Position numbers and translations under genes: made by a program. A stretch of 64,000 bases of DNA, taken from positions 10,133,223 to 10,197,222 of the forward strand of contig OW285197.1 of assembly GCA_935421135.1 (NCBI GenBank). The letters are read 5' to 3'. This DNA comes from Bugulina stolonifera. Lineage: Eukaryota; Bryozoa; Gymnolaemata; Cheilostomatida; Bugulidae. Below the pieces are notes generated by a model that ran no database searches, had not been told where the DNA came from, and was given only the letters and a program-made list of their open reading frames with translations. Below are positions 25,901 to 35,761 of the stretch, one piece after another. Positions within the stretch are counted from its first letter, which is position 1; every line of letters starts with the position of its first letter.

Positions 25901-28900
25901 ATCCTGGGAAAGAAGATAGGCTGGCCACATACATGTATTTTCCATGAACTTGATGAAACGCAGTGATACCTAATTTGCTCTCCTCTTCAGTTTCAAACAT
26001 TTGAGGCTTTTATCTGAACCAATTGACTGTTGAACCTCTCAAGCGACGTTCAAGTTTTAACAGCCCAACCTGAATCAAGGGACACAAAGTATCGCATAGC
26101 CGACCTTCTAGATGTGTTCCCGACGATGGAGAAACAGTCTATAATCCCAGCAGTTTAAGTACGAAGAGTGAAATGCTCTTTGCTGGAATTCAGTATTGCT
26201 GAACAAATTCAGCCAAAGATACAGATTGCCGAAGACTCAAAAATCCCGTAATGAGGAAAGAGGGCAATCGAAGGCAAATAATGCCATGTTCCCGTGCTTA
26301 TATGAAGAGTCAAACAAAGAAAATATGCCCGAGGCAATGCCCGTATATGAGCAATACGCTCATGCCGCGGCTAGTATAAATACGACGGCCCACAGACGAG
26401 TAGTCTTTTCTCGTCCAGCCCTCAGTAGCCGCACTTGTACTCCTGCTCGCCTTGTACTCAATAGCGACACTTGCACTCTTTCTCATCCTGCTTCCATGAT
26501 GAACACGTGTGAGGCGACTGACTATACCTCACAAGAAGGACTACTCATCCCAGCCTTTTCTTACAATTGAAGGTAAGCAAATAGCAGTGCTACACAATAT
26601 AGATAAACCTGTATTAGCTGTGCAACCTATGCTTGGCATAGAGCAGTCGGGATAGATGAAAATTCCTCTGAACATTTCCACATAAGAGAGCATGAACTAG
26701 AAGGCGGTGGTTACACTTCAGATGAATTGTGTGTTGTAGACTTCTCTCCTATTCGGAGGACTCTCACCCCAGACAGCGCACCTCCACCTACAATGTACAC
26801 CACCTCTCGTCAACTCGGCTCTAAGGCAAGCCAGCATCAAACTCCATCGCTTGACAGATAAGCTTCCTGTCAATCGGTCTCAGCATGTGAGAGCCCATGG
26901 ATTAGCACTACTACTCAACTAGCTCGAGATGACCTAGCTCGATGAAGCCGAACTACCTCTAAATGTGCAAAGTGTGGATTCACTGGAGCAAACAAGAGGC
27001 CAAACATCCACAAGTGGCAACACTTTGCCAGGTACTACTGTTGGTGTGGCCGTAGTTCTGTCAGCAGAGAAGCCCTCAGGCATCATTTCAACAGGAGATT
27101 CAGTGTGTGTGGGGAATGCCTGTTCCTCACAGATGCAGCCAGCTGCCAAGCACTCATTGAATTGTGGGGCGTAACAGATCCCTCATCATTAATTCCCTGT
27201 CACCCCATGATGGATGGTTAAACAGGGACCAATAAGTCTGTCTTCCTGCCTGCAGCTCGCTCCACTAGAGAGCAACCCCTTAAGAGATGACACAGTTCCT
27301 CTCTTTCTCCTGAGGTGGCCCCAAGTCGGCCCCACTAGCATGTGTAACCAAGACCAGCTATCTCCTCTTTACTGTCTTAGCTGTAGCTGTAGAAGTCAAG
27401 TAAATTGTCAGAAGATAATCATGGAATGCACTCACTCTCCTCATCCATTGTCTATCCAGATCCTCTGCCCTCAAACTGAGCTAGCCAAATAGTATCACAT
27501 CTTTCAGCATCCTTTAGACTTCTTGTCTTCAAATGGCTGTCACCATGCTGGATCAGTTTTATAATTTTGAGCAATCTAAATTCTCGTAGCTTTCAATATG
27601 CTTGCTTCATCTTACACTTAATAACTCGAACAGCTACATGTAAAATATAGTCTTTTAAATATACATGTACAGCTTCCATTAGCGTCACATATAGGAAATT
27701 ACAACAATACATACTTTATTTGAACAAACTGTATTTATGTTTTAGTTCTTGGGTGTACACACCATGTCAGCCTACTGTGGGTCAGCAGAACGATATACTG
27801 ACATGCCATCAGCTTTCAGAATGATATACTCATCTGGCTTTGATCAACCAATCAAACGCTCCATAGCTATGAAATACCCTGCAGGTATGCTAAATATTTG
27901 ATTTCTGTGTATATTCATATCAGTCTCACCTATCCAGGTTTGTTTTCATTGCACTACTAGTATGGGTAGAGCTTTGTTCTCTTGCCCAAACTTGACTGTG
28001 TCCACTTTAAAGCCACTGATTTCACAAAGCGATTATCTGTTTTATGTCTTAAAGAAGTATTTCTGAAATTTCAAAACTACTACACTACAAGTACAACTAC
28101 ATAAATTACTAGTACTACTAGTACTACTAGTTCTTATGGTTGTACTACTGTACTGGTGCTACTGTACTGGTGCTACTGCACCGGTGCTACTGCACCGGTG
28201 CTACTGCACCGGTGTTACTGCACCGGTGCTACTGCACCGGTGCTACTGCACCGGTGCTACTGTACTAGTGCTACTGTACTAGTACTACTGCACCGGTGCT
28301 ACTGTACTGGTGCTACTGTACTAGCGCTACTGTACTAGTACTACTGTACTACTACATGTAGTACTACTGTACTACTGCTACTGTACTAGTGCTACTGTAC
28401 TAAACTAAACTACATGTAATACTGTATACTGTATGTAGTACAACTACAACTATAACTATAATGCATATTATCCTGTCTTTACTTAATTGCTTCTAGCACT
28501 AATTATATTATGCCGACATTTGTATGCTCGTATGATTTTCTACCTGGCTGCTTTTACTAACACCTTGGCTATTTGCACCTATGGATCATACTGTACTCTG
28601 ATTATACATGTACTCACCAACTGTAACTTATATTGTAACTATGCCTTTTATGATGTCTCCGATTTGAGTCCTCTTTGGGCCAATTATAACTCAGTAGGGT
28701 TGCAAGCACTCGCCCTGACCACAGATTTTTTAAGGCACAGTCTCATGGCTAGAACGGGGGCCAACAGCCAACATTTCCCCAGCTAGCTCAACCTCGCCAT
28801 AGGAGTCAAACCCGCACCACCTGATGCTAATGATGGCTACTTCCGGGCCCCTATTGGTTGTAAAATTAGAAGTTTTGACTTCCGTTGTAGTCACCACGAA

Positions 28901-31900
28901 GATAGTAAAAGGGAGATGGATTGCTCCGGCCATGAGCTGTCCCTCCCTACTTCCAAAGGCGTAAAAATATTCTATTTTTAGTGGTTGGTAAAACCCAAGT
29001 CAATCAAAGACGATTCTTCACAGTAGCGCTGTATAACAAATATTATTATATTGTAAACAAGACCTCATTCCAGGGTACACAATTATATGTAGGCGTTAAT
29101 CAGCGATGCTAAGTCTGATAGTTCAAAAACCCATCAGATCGACGGCAGGAGAGTGAGTCGCAAAACTCAGGACCACCAAATAGGAATTATTATAACTGAG
29201 TAAAACATCATCTGTTTCACTATCTTTGGCCGACATCTTGGATTGTGTTTCCCGGTTGATAAATTCTACTGTCTCTGCAACCAAAGAATTTGGGAAAACC
29301 TACGATTAGAATTTGGAAATCAGCCTAGTGTGAAAAGCCCATCGGGCCATAGTTTCCATGATGCTTTTATACGAATGATTTTTATTTAAAACTCTGTTCA
29401 AGACTCAATACACTACACTTCATTTTAATGTCTCATAGTAACAATTCTTTACAGAGATTTGCTCAAGAAATATCAGTGAATCCTCAGGCGAACTGACATC
29501 TCCAGGATTTCCTTCTGAATACTCGTATTTCCTCTCTTATGTAACATGTATTACCTCTCCGGTCGGAAACAACATCAGCATTAATTTTACATTCATGGAT
29601 GTTTCCTGTGTCGGAGATTTTATAACTGTAAGTTTCAAAGTAGCACATTTTTCAGATCTATTCACTGTTAAAACAACTTCACTAATAAGTTAGTTGTCAG
29701 TTTTATCCACAAAAGTTCATCATCATTCTAACCATGGTAAAATAATACTATGTGTGGTATGGCAATGCTAGCTTGATTAAAATAAGTTTGACTCAGTACA
29801 TGCAAAATCAGGATCCGAACATATCGCACTGAATACTGTTCAGTTTACATGATCCTGTTGTGGATATAGCAACTGTTTTGTTGCGTGTAAATGTGCTTGT
29901 ATGTAATAATATGTAATAATTATTATAATATACATGTACACGTAGATATACATTTTAATTACTATTTATATAATTATATAGTGTAAGCTGGAGAACTCTG
30001 GTTCAGTGTATTTCACACTTTTTAAATACACTTTGCTGTAAGTATACAGTATTGCTAAGGTGTGCTCTTAGGTAATGTATATCTCTGTGCTGCACTGATG
30101 AGGTGTTAATCACCGAAACAGTACATGTACACTGCATATGGGCTGAGTATATAATATGTACTGTACATGCACGTTGATATATTATATAGATTTATGATGG
30201 CCAAGATAACAGCGTTATTACAAAATTTTGTGGAAATTCCTTGGAACATCTAGTTACGAGTACACCATCTGTTGTGATTTATTTTGCCACACAATATGCA
30301 ACTCCTGGAAAGGGCTGGAGATTGGTCTGGTATGGTAAGTAATTCACATGTTATCCATCAATAAATCTATGTCAAAACATTCATCTCAAAATAATGCATT
30401 ATTAAAATTTACAAGCTTTTTTAATTTTATTTCTTGCTGACTTAATAATTATACCATAATACAAAAAACTTCTACTTAACGTCGAATAGACGTGCAAACT
30501 TTAAAAATATGACCTTCTGCTGAATCCTAACACTCTTTGGTTTCCAATACTACACTATTTGGCTCCTGATAGTATTTATTTCAGTAGCTAGTGGGCAACT
30601 GGCTTCTGGAACAACATTAAAGACTCCACTCGTCTGTGAATATTCAGAATCTATAGCGTTTAAGTTTTAACTTGTACTATTGTTGTTTGTCTAATCTGAA
30701 CCAATCGTTTATGAAATATACCCATCAATGATCTACTCTGCTGCTGCTGCTGCTCCTCCTGCTGCTGCTCCTCCTGCTGCTGCTCTTGCTGTTGTTGCTG
30801 CTGCTGCTGTTCCTGCTGCTGCCGCTGCTGCTCCTGCTGCCGCCGCTGCTGCTGCCGCCGCCGCTGCTGCTGCTGCTCCTGCTCCTGCTGCTCAACAAAG
30901 AACTGTTTATATTACAGATGGATTCATTGCACCTACTACTACTACTACTACTACTACTACTAATACTACTACTTCTTCTACTACTACTACTACTCCTACT
31001 ACTGCTACTACTACTGCTACTACTACTGCTACTACTCATGCTGGTACTACCACCACTGACTATCCATCAACTACTACCTCTACCACCATTGACCGTCGTC
31101 CCTCTAGTACGACTCTGGATCCACAGACAATGGCTACAGGAACTGCTATTTCAACCCCTGTCACTTACCAGCCAAGACCACGTTCTATGTATAATGATAC
31201 ACGTAAGTAGCACTCCTTTTAAAGTTTCATACATGCGGAATTTTAGGTGAGACATGTTTACATACCAGTTTTCTTTTTTGAATAGATAGCCATACCGATG
31301 GCTTTCAGCACTAAAACATCAGGCTACCCGCGACACCAAACATCAATGTCGTCATTTTAAGATCCAAATGCTCATTCATCACTTAGGCTAGCCATAAAAG
31401 AGGTTCTGCTTTGACTGTTCGGAGATTACTCCATCAGCTGTATTCTAATACAGCAAAATAATGTAGTCACAGAATAACATGAGCTCAGTTGAGAAACAGC
31501 GTACAAAATATCCCCAATTATTATTTGTGGGTTCACAGGCTACAATAATTTCTTAGATCTATCTGCTCTTGCCTTAAGTTGAATTTATGAGTAGACAACT
31601 TCTTTAGTTTACAATGAAAACGCAACTTCTGTGTAGCACCTAACAACGTTTTCCATTTTTTAAACTGGCGATGTTCATAGAACCTGTGTGTCTGTTTAGC
31701 ACACCTTTAAAATTTGTACATGTACATTTAGTAGAAGATGCATCTCAATCTAGCTCATACTGATAGCTTGCCATGTTGTAGCATGTGAGAGGTCATCCAA
31801 GTTCTATGGAGTCTGTCAGATGAACAACATGGAATGTACCAATGGTACTTACACCGATGGGTTGTGTAGACGTCCTATCAACCAAGGACAGATCCTCTCT

Positions 31901-31978
31901 AATGGTGGTGAGATTCACAGGTCTTGCTGTATTGAAGGAGACACTACTGGATATGAACCAAGACAGGATATGTACTAA
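16939..31978 (+). CDS. CUB gene 2: secreted three-CUB, poly-Thr stalk, Cys-rich protein (492 aa)
   Basis: Coding exons: 16939-16963, 17082-17114, 17615-17784, 19679-19820, 24563-24732, 27746-27884, 29455-29627, 30190-30334, 30918-31202, 31782-31978. All junctions stay in frame; intron 4 uses a GC donor (GATG|gcaagt). Residues 1-19 are the signal peptide (MAAILLFFYLMGLFGGVLG). CUB1 is residues 20-123 (SPEFPSTYPND; only the first cysteine pair). CUB2 is 124-226 (only the second pair). CUB3 is 227-332 (four cysteines; GDF..IYDG acidic pair typical of calcium-binding CUBs; FCG; GWRLVWYG). Residues 333-427 are a poly-Thr stalk and 428-492 the six-Cys module C-x9-C-x6-C-x9-C-x19-CC. CUB domains bind proteins or sugars; the partner here is unknown. 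Intron 4 (4.7 kb) holds an LTR element, intron 5 decayed ORFs, intron 6 a minisatellite. Function inferred: secreted recognition or adhesion. Confidence 0.87.
18143..19217 (-). mobile_element. Solo LTR, ~1075 bp, in gene 2 intron 3
   Basis: It starts TATAATG (a one-base variant of the family start TGTAATG) and ends CATTGCA, with ATAT on both sides (18139-18142, 19218-19221). It shares TTCCACACATTACATAAAGA, TAGAGCGCAATCAACAACTG and GGTCGGCC blocks with the other LTRs. It is inserted antisense to the CUB gene and lacks an internal region. Confidence 0.75.
20098..20166 (+). mobile_element. tRNA-like sequence, probable SINE head (unit 1)
   Basis: TAGCTCAGGTGG (near-consensus A box) is followed 40 bases later by GGTTCGAATCC (B box), with a good D stem (GCTC/GAGT) and T stem (GTGGG/CCCAC). 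The acceptor stem does not pair, the anticodon stem is poor and the variable loop is missing, so this is a tRNA-derived pseudogene or SINE, not a working tRNA. Confidence 0.5.
20613..20860 (-). pseudogene. Retropepsin fragment with active-site D-to-E change
   Basis: Downstream of gag, the minus strand encodes a retroviral-type aspartic protease start: GGQSVKMLM followed by ETGC. The family motif is DTG; codon 20686-20688 reads GAA (Glu) here, whereas the twin element in unit 2 keeps GAC (Asp, 47518-47520). The frame runs into LTR sequence soon afterwards. This is a dead remnant. Confidence 0.65.
20909..21406 (-). pseudogene. gag-like ORF of the LTR element (165 aa)
   Basis: The ORF has a helical capsid-like stretch (LEDGQLQRHLL, then DTVVRAGNDFLLVK) followed by a charged heptad-like segment (LKKAIQNLRQEVRQLRRLIQ) and a basic Arg/Lys/Asn-rich tail. 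It is entirely antisense to the CUB gene. The N-terminal part beyond 21406 is in other frames, so the gene is broken. No CCHC zinc knuckle was seen. Identification rests on its place between the primer-binding site and the protease, and on general gag character. Confidence 0.6.
21964..21975 (-). other. Primer-binding site (tRNA-Leu type)
   Basis: Minus-strand TGGCAGCGATGG lies 4 nt inside the 5' LTR. The unit 2 copy (48756-48767) reads TGGCAGCGGTGG, complementary to the CCACCGCTGCCA 3' end known for metazoan tRNA-Leu. Unit 1 carries one mismatch. Confidence 0.6.
23938..24260. repeat. Possible degenerate tRNA-SINE pair (unit 1)
   Basis: A weak B box (GGTTGAAATCC, around 24164) follows CTTAGCTCGTGTAG. 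The following tail (GACGTGAGACACATCTCTGA) is repeated with changes about 250 bases earlier (GACGTGAAACAGTTCTCTGA near 23950). This suggests two partial copies of one short element. The same arrangement occurs at about 52085-52410. Confidence 0.35.
25429..25890 (-). pseudogene. Decayed ORF of unknown type in gene 2 intron 5
   Basis: The minus-strand frame is coding-like from 25890 down to a stop at 25429-25431, broken by one in-frame TAA (25675-25677). Before the break it reads CFDREELAAINKGCRPFSGR and KGWMLHDLHE; after it, SGYLELALLGKSEG, KAWDFRASAVRPWN and LDILRRIIDS. Composition is unlike the surrounding AT-rich intron. It does not match a family I can name; a transposon gene or a retrocopy is plausible. 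Unit 2 has the same break (copy at 53577-54038). Confidence 0.4.
26196..26570 (+). CDS. ORF of unknown function in gene 2 intron 5 (124 aa)
   Basis: An ATG-started frame with a basic, Ser/Thr/Ala-rich and low-hydrophobic product (RYRLPKTQKSRNEERGQ; ESNKENMPEAMP). There is no recognisable domain. A good donor (AAG|gtaagc) follows the stop by two bases. It stays open in unit 2 with four replacement changes and one silent change, so there is no sign of strong constraint. It lies between the minus-strand decayed ORF and another plus-strand ORF; all may be pieces of one old element. Confidence 0.3.
   Translation: MLNKFSQRYRLPKTQKSRNEERGQSKANNAMFPCLYEESNKENMPEAMPVYEQYAHAAASINTTAHRRVVFSRPALSSRTCTPARLVLNSDTCTLSHPASMMNTCEATDYTSQEGLLIPAFSYN
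26946..27221 (+). CDS. Cys/His-rich ORF fragment in gene 2 intron 5
   Basis: Open frame without an obvious ATG, reading SKCAKCGFTGANKRPNIH, then KWQHFARYYCWCGR, an HH pair, and SVCGEC. The spacing (C-x2-C, H, H, C-x-C, HH, C-x2-C) suggests a zinc-binding fold, but it matches no family I can name. In unit 2 a 2-bp GT loss at about 55258 shifts the frame, removes the last C-x2-C and ends it at 55311-55313. It could be an exon of a nested gene or a transposon relic. Confidence 0.35.
   Translation, partial: SRTTSKCAKCGFTGANKRPNIHKWQHFARYYCWCGRSSVSREALRHHFNRRFSVCGECLFLTDAASCQALIELWGVTDPSSLIPCHPMMDG
28143..28345. repeat. 14-bp minisatellite, gene 2 intron 6 (short form)
   Basis: About 14 imperfect copies of GTGCTACTGCACCG or GTGCTACTGTACTG. 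Since 14 is not a multiple of 3, all frames stay open by repetition, not by coding. Confidence 0.9.
28830..29245. promoter_or_regulatory. Promoter-like motif cluster in gene 2 intron 6
   Basis: ACTTCCGG (ETS core) at 28839-28846, an inverted CCAAT at 28853-28857, a second ACTTCCG at 28878-28884, and GGCCGACATCTTGG (YY1-like) at 29228-29241, in a locally GC-rich stretch. Such a cluster is typical of TATA-less housekeeping promoters. A minus-strand ORF from 28933 (67 codons) overlaps it but has no recognisable product. It is nearly identical in unit 2 (about 57422-57837). Confidence 0.3.
30737..30892. repeat. CTG/CCG trinucleotide repeat just before gene 2 exon 9
   Basis: About 50 triplets, mostly CTG with CCG, TTG and CTC variants, ending 25 bases before the exon 9 splice acceptor. 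The frame continues from an ATG at 30728 through poly-Ala into exon 9 in frame, so an alternative start or retained intron would give an Ala-tract protein. There is no counterpart in gene 1. Confidence 0.85.
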
Positions 31979-34782
31979 TGGACAAGGTCGACTCCTTCAA
32001 AATTGATAGTGGCAGTATCAGTCCACCTCTCACCACTTTCTTTTCCTTTTGCACCTTCTCCTTTACTATGATATAAAACTCTATCGTATAGCATGTCAGC
32101 ATGTCAGCATGTCAGCATGTCAGCATGTCGAGATGTCTGCATTGACTCCCCAAGCTGAACTATAAATTTATTTATCATATATTGCTAACATTTGCAACAA
32201 AGCTGACATGGCGCCAGCTCTGTGTTTACCTTGATTATATATTGGTAATTACAAAAAAATGAAAATTTAATGAAAATTACAGTAAATCGAAGTATTGTTT
32301 ATATATCCTCATAGCCTTTTAATCCGAGCTGACAAAATACGTTAAGACATCATCACTGGGTAATCATTCACTATGATAATTATGACAATCTGAAAGGTTT
32401 GTTTAACCTGACTCTAATAGCACATGGTTGTAGCTTGCATGTAAGTATTTTGTCAGATCTGAACAATATTACTTTTTTCTTCTTTTGTCCTCTAATGGAT
32501 AAGCTGAAAGAACGTAACCTTTCTCAATTAAGTCGCTTTTGCTTTCATATATTGTTATTTGCACTTTTATCTTCAAATAAACTGTGTTCACCTCTTTGCA
32601 AAAAAGTGCATCGTGTTGGTATATATCCTAGACAGAAAATATGGTTAGTGATACTGATCCATATCTTACACTATTGCAAATGTATACCTACCGCACATCC
32701 ACGTATAAGTACCATACATAATACAAATGTACAGTACATATTGCGTACATACAGCCCCGGGCTAACTGTCCAATACTGGCCACACTATATGAGACAGCTA
32801 AATTGTTTTCTGCTATATGCATATTATTACATGTGTTGTGGCCTATATTGTTCTAAATATAGCCAAGAAGCGAAAACACGCTGCATGCTACTAGTACTAG
32901 CATATACTAGCATATTGCTTAGTCTAGGCGACACTATTGTACAGCCATAGCTAAGTGTATCTCAATGCTACCTGAAACTCGAAGTTTACAACCTTTTTAA
33001 GGGTTGAATTCTCTTGTTTAAAGACTGCTGACTGGTGCATTAGTGATGTGCTCTGTCTACTGCGCTAGCTAATCACATGTCCAATAGCGGCCCCAGTAAG
33101 GAGTGGGGTATTTTTAAAAAATAGCGAGCCCTAGAGTGTGAGAATAGATATGCGAGAGATATGGAGTCCTTGGCTGCTCAACAATAAATTTCCTTGTAAG
33201 AAGAAAATATTACAATATTATGGTTTCATGGGCGTTCTTTTCATAGAATAATATATTGTGTTACAGGTAGTTTCGTTTTATTACCATACAATATTACTCA
33301 GTAACAGGCACCGATGATAGAACCAATGGTACATGTATAAATATGTACATGTACATGTACATTATTCTCTAGTCAATATTCACATAGATGTTGCCAAAGC
33401 ATTTTTTCATAGTATAAGATAGTTACTTGTATATTATGTTATAAAACAAACTCCCATAAAGTCTTTTTCTGTAAAAGAAAGCATTTTTAAGATACTATAA
33501 TAACTTTAGGCCTATGCTTATGGGTGACAGTGCCTTTTTACTAAACAAAATTTCAAAATAATAAAAATATATATGTTGTATCTTAAGTTGTCTTAGATCA
33601 TTGAAAATAAACTGATATGGTTAGTTGTACATTATCTGGAGTTGAAAATACAGATTGGGAGATTTATAGCATGATGTAGCCAAAATAGTGTTTTACTAAC
33701 TAAAATTATTTGACAGCCAGTAATAATTAAGATGTCTTTACCAGAGCATCGCAGCTGCTCTAGTGATCTTTATATTCCTACTTTTAAAGCGTGGCACATG
33801 AAATAAATTCCTAATCGCCAAACACTAGTTTTAATGCAATTTTAAATAACAAGAAAAAGTTTTATCCACACCACGAAAACTAGTAGCTTCACTGCATTTA
33901 CTCTTGTCATAGTATATTATATAATTATCATGTTTACTTTCCGTTTAGTGAGATAACATCCATTTCCTGTTTGGTCATTATTCACACTGAGAGATACCTG
34001 GAATTATTAGTAGTCTTGGTTGATTATTAGAGAAAAAAGAAATGAAGTACAAACTGAGTGTTGTGCATTTGGTGTTATTAAATGGTGACATTCAACACAA
34101 TTTTGCAATCTCTAAGGCCGCAATGGTGTACAGCATATTTTGCAGAAGGCTTGCCACTAACAGTGTTTGATAAATATGGATAATTTATTCTGGTCAACAG
34201 CAAATATAACATAAGTGGTTGACAACACAATGTATCAGCAGAAATTATCCCAGCTCCAATATTTCTGACTGCCATAATCCTGGCAGTAATAAAACACTAC
34301 CTCAGTGTAAGTGTATGCTATGAGCCTCAGGTCTGCCGATATCAGTCAAATGTCAAGGATAACTCCCACACATTACGCCCTCCCCTCTGATAAACCCTAG
34401 TCACCATTCTCCTGTAAATAAAAATTAAACTGTTACCATTAATTCATCTCATGGGAATGCCTAAATACCATCTATAATTAGTGCAGGATAATTTAGCAAT
34501 CACAGCGACATCTAGCAAGGTCTCAATGCAATTACACCTACATGTACATGTAAGTTATCTTAAAATCAATCATGTCTCTATTTGTAGCACTTTTTATTTT
34601 AATTATTTGTTTTAATATCATTGAATAGAATAAGGACCAGGTGGTATGGGTTTACCTATGGCTATATCATGTAAAACAAAATCTACTCTAATACAATCAT
34701 GTAATATACACATACAAGTATATTGTAGCTTTAAATAGTGTTTACAAAGCCACCGTTGTAAGTGTAACCATCACAACATATA
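31979..34782. other. Gene 2 3' flank and intergenic DNA
   Basis: Contains an 8-bp VNTR (32090-32129). It also contains a 183-codon open frame from 32399 to 32950 that starts at TTG and whose left part resembles the non-coding 3' flank of gene 1, so I do not call it a gene. In the original arrangement the right part probably held the 3' UTR of the minus-strand gene now at 63507-63949. Confidence 0.5.
32090..32129. repeat. 8-bp VNTR (GCATGTCA)5, gene 2 3' flank
   Basis: Five copies here against nine in unit 2 (60713-60784). Located about 110 bases after the stop codon, so probably within the 3' UTR. Confidence 0.9.
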
Positions 34783-35761
34783 CCACTGCCAGTACGACTA
34801 CTAGCACTACTACTGCCAGTACGACTACTAGTGCTCCTACTACCAGTACAACTACTAGTACTAGTACTGCAAGCACAACTACTAGTGCTGCTACTACAAC
34901 GACTACTGATTACCCATTAATGACTACCACTACCACCACTGACAATCCATCTACAGGAAATGTGGTTTCAACCACCTCTTCCTATCGACCAAGGCCACCT
35001 TCTACATATAATAATACACGTAAGTAGCAATACATGTACTTTTAAAGTTCCGTATGTGTGGAATTTTTGGTGAGACACATTTAAACACCAGTTTCTTCCT
35101 TTTGAATTGGAAGCCATATCAATGGCTTTCAGCACTAAAACTTAAGACCACCTGCGGAATCAACCATCAATGATTTCATGTGATCCATGTGCTCAACACT
35201 CTCCCACTGCTAGCCATTAAAATTGACTCTGATTTGACTGTTGAGGGATTACTCTACCTCTGGGCTTATCCAGCCATCAAATGTGCTCTAATGCAGCAGA
35301 TGTAGTCACATGATGACACAATCTCTATTGAGAAATAGAGTACAGATAATCTTAGCATGGTTTATGTTCTTGGGCATTTATCCTTACTCAAAAAACATCA
35401 TCCGCAGGTTCATGTATAATAGCTATGCAAAACTTCTCATTTACCTATATTGTGATACACTGCAGCAATTGTACCTTTCTTTTTTCAAGTAGAAGTTTGT
35501 ACAGTTAATAGAAGATGCATCTCAACCTACATGTAGCTCATACTGATAGCTTGCCATGTTGTAGCGTGTGAGAGGTCATCTAAGTTCTACGGAGTCTGTC
35601 AGATGAACAACATGGAATGTACTAATGGTACCTACACTGATGGGTTGTGTAGACGCCCTGACAACAGAGGACAGATCCTTTCCAATGGTGGTGAGATCCA
35701 CAGATCTTGCTGTATTGAAGGTGACTCTACTGGATACGAACCAAGACAGGATATGTACTAA
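34783..35761 (+). pseudogene. Headless 3' fragment of CUB gene 1 (exons 9-10)
   Basis: The duplication breakpoint cut exon 9. What remains is the Thr-rich end (34783-35019, without its splice acceptor) and the complete last exon (35565-35761) with all six cysteines and the TAA. The differences from gene 1 noticed in the last exon are silent (such as TCG to TCT), which suggests a young fragment. It has no signal peptide or promoter of its own; it could only be expressed by read-through from gene 2. Confidence 0.85.

Larger units (their letters stand above)
7987..34782 (+). repeat. Tandem duplication, unit 1 (26.8 kb)
   Basis: Everything from the Thr-rich exon 9 of gene 1 to the sequence CATCACAACATATA at 34782 recurs in the same order and orientation from about 34797 to 63436. 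The offset is 26,810 at the start and 28,654 at the end; it changes because unit 2 has an extra 1.35-kb block (49942-51293), about 440 bp more minisatellite, and small indels, while it lacks 40 bp of the gag region. By eye the copies differ at about 1 base per 100. Unit 1 contains gene 2 and its flanks. Confidence 0.95.

Noticed and set aside
30725..31039. Poly-Ser (minus) and poly-Leu (plus) ORFs over the CTG/ACT repeats
   Set aside because: Alternative frames of the trinucleotide repeat and of the poly-Thr exon; the Thr frame is the one linked to splice sites and the CUB gene. The same applies to 59317-59755.
32399..32950. 183-codon ORF, identical protein in both units (61053-61604) with only silent changes
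   Set aside because: It has no ATG start, an implausible Cys/Tyr/Ile-rich composition and no domain, and its left part aligns with the non-coding 3' flank of gene 1. Two silent changes are too few to argue for constraint.
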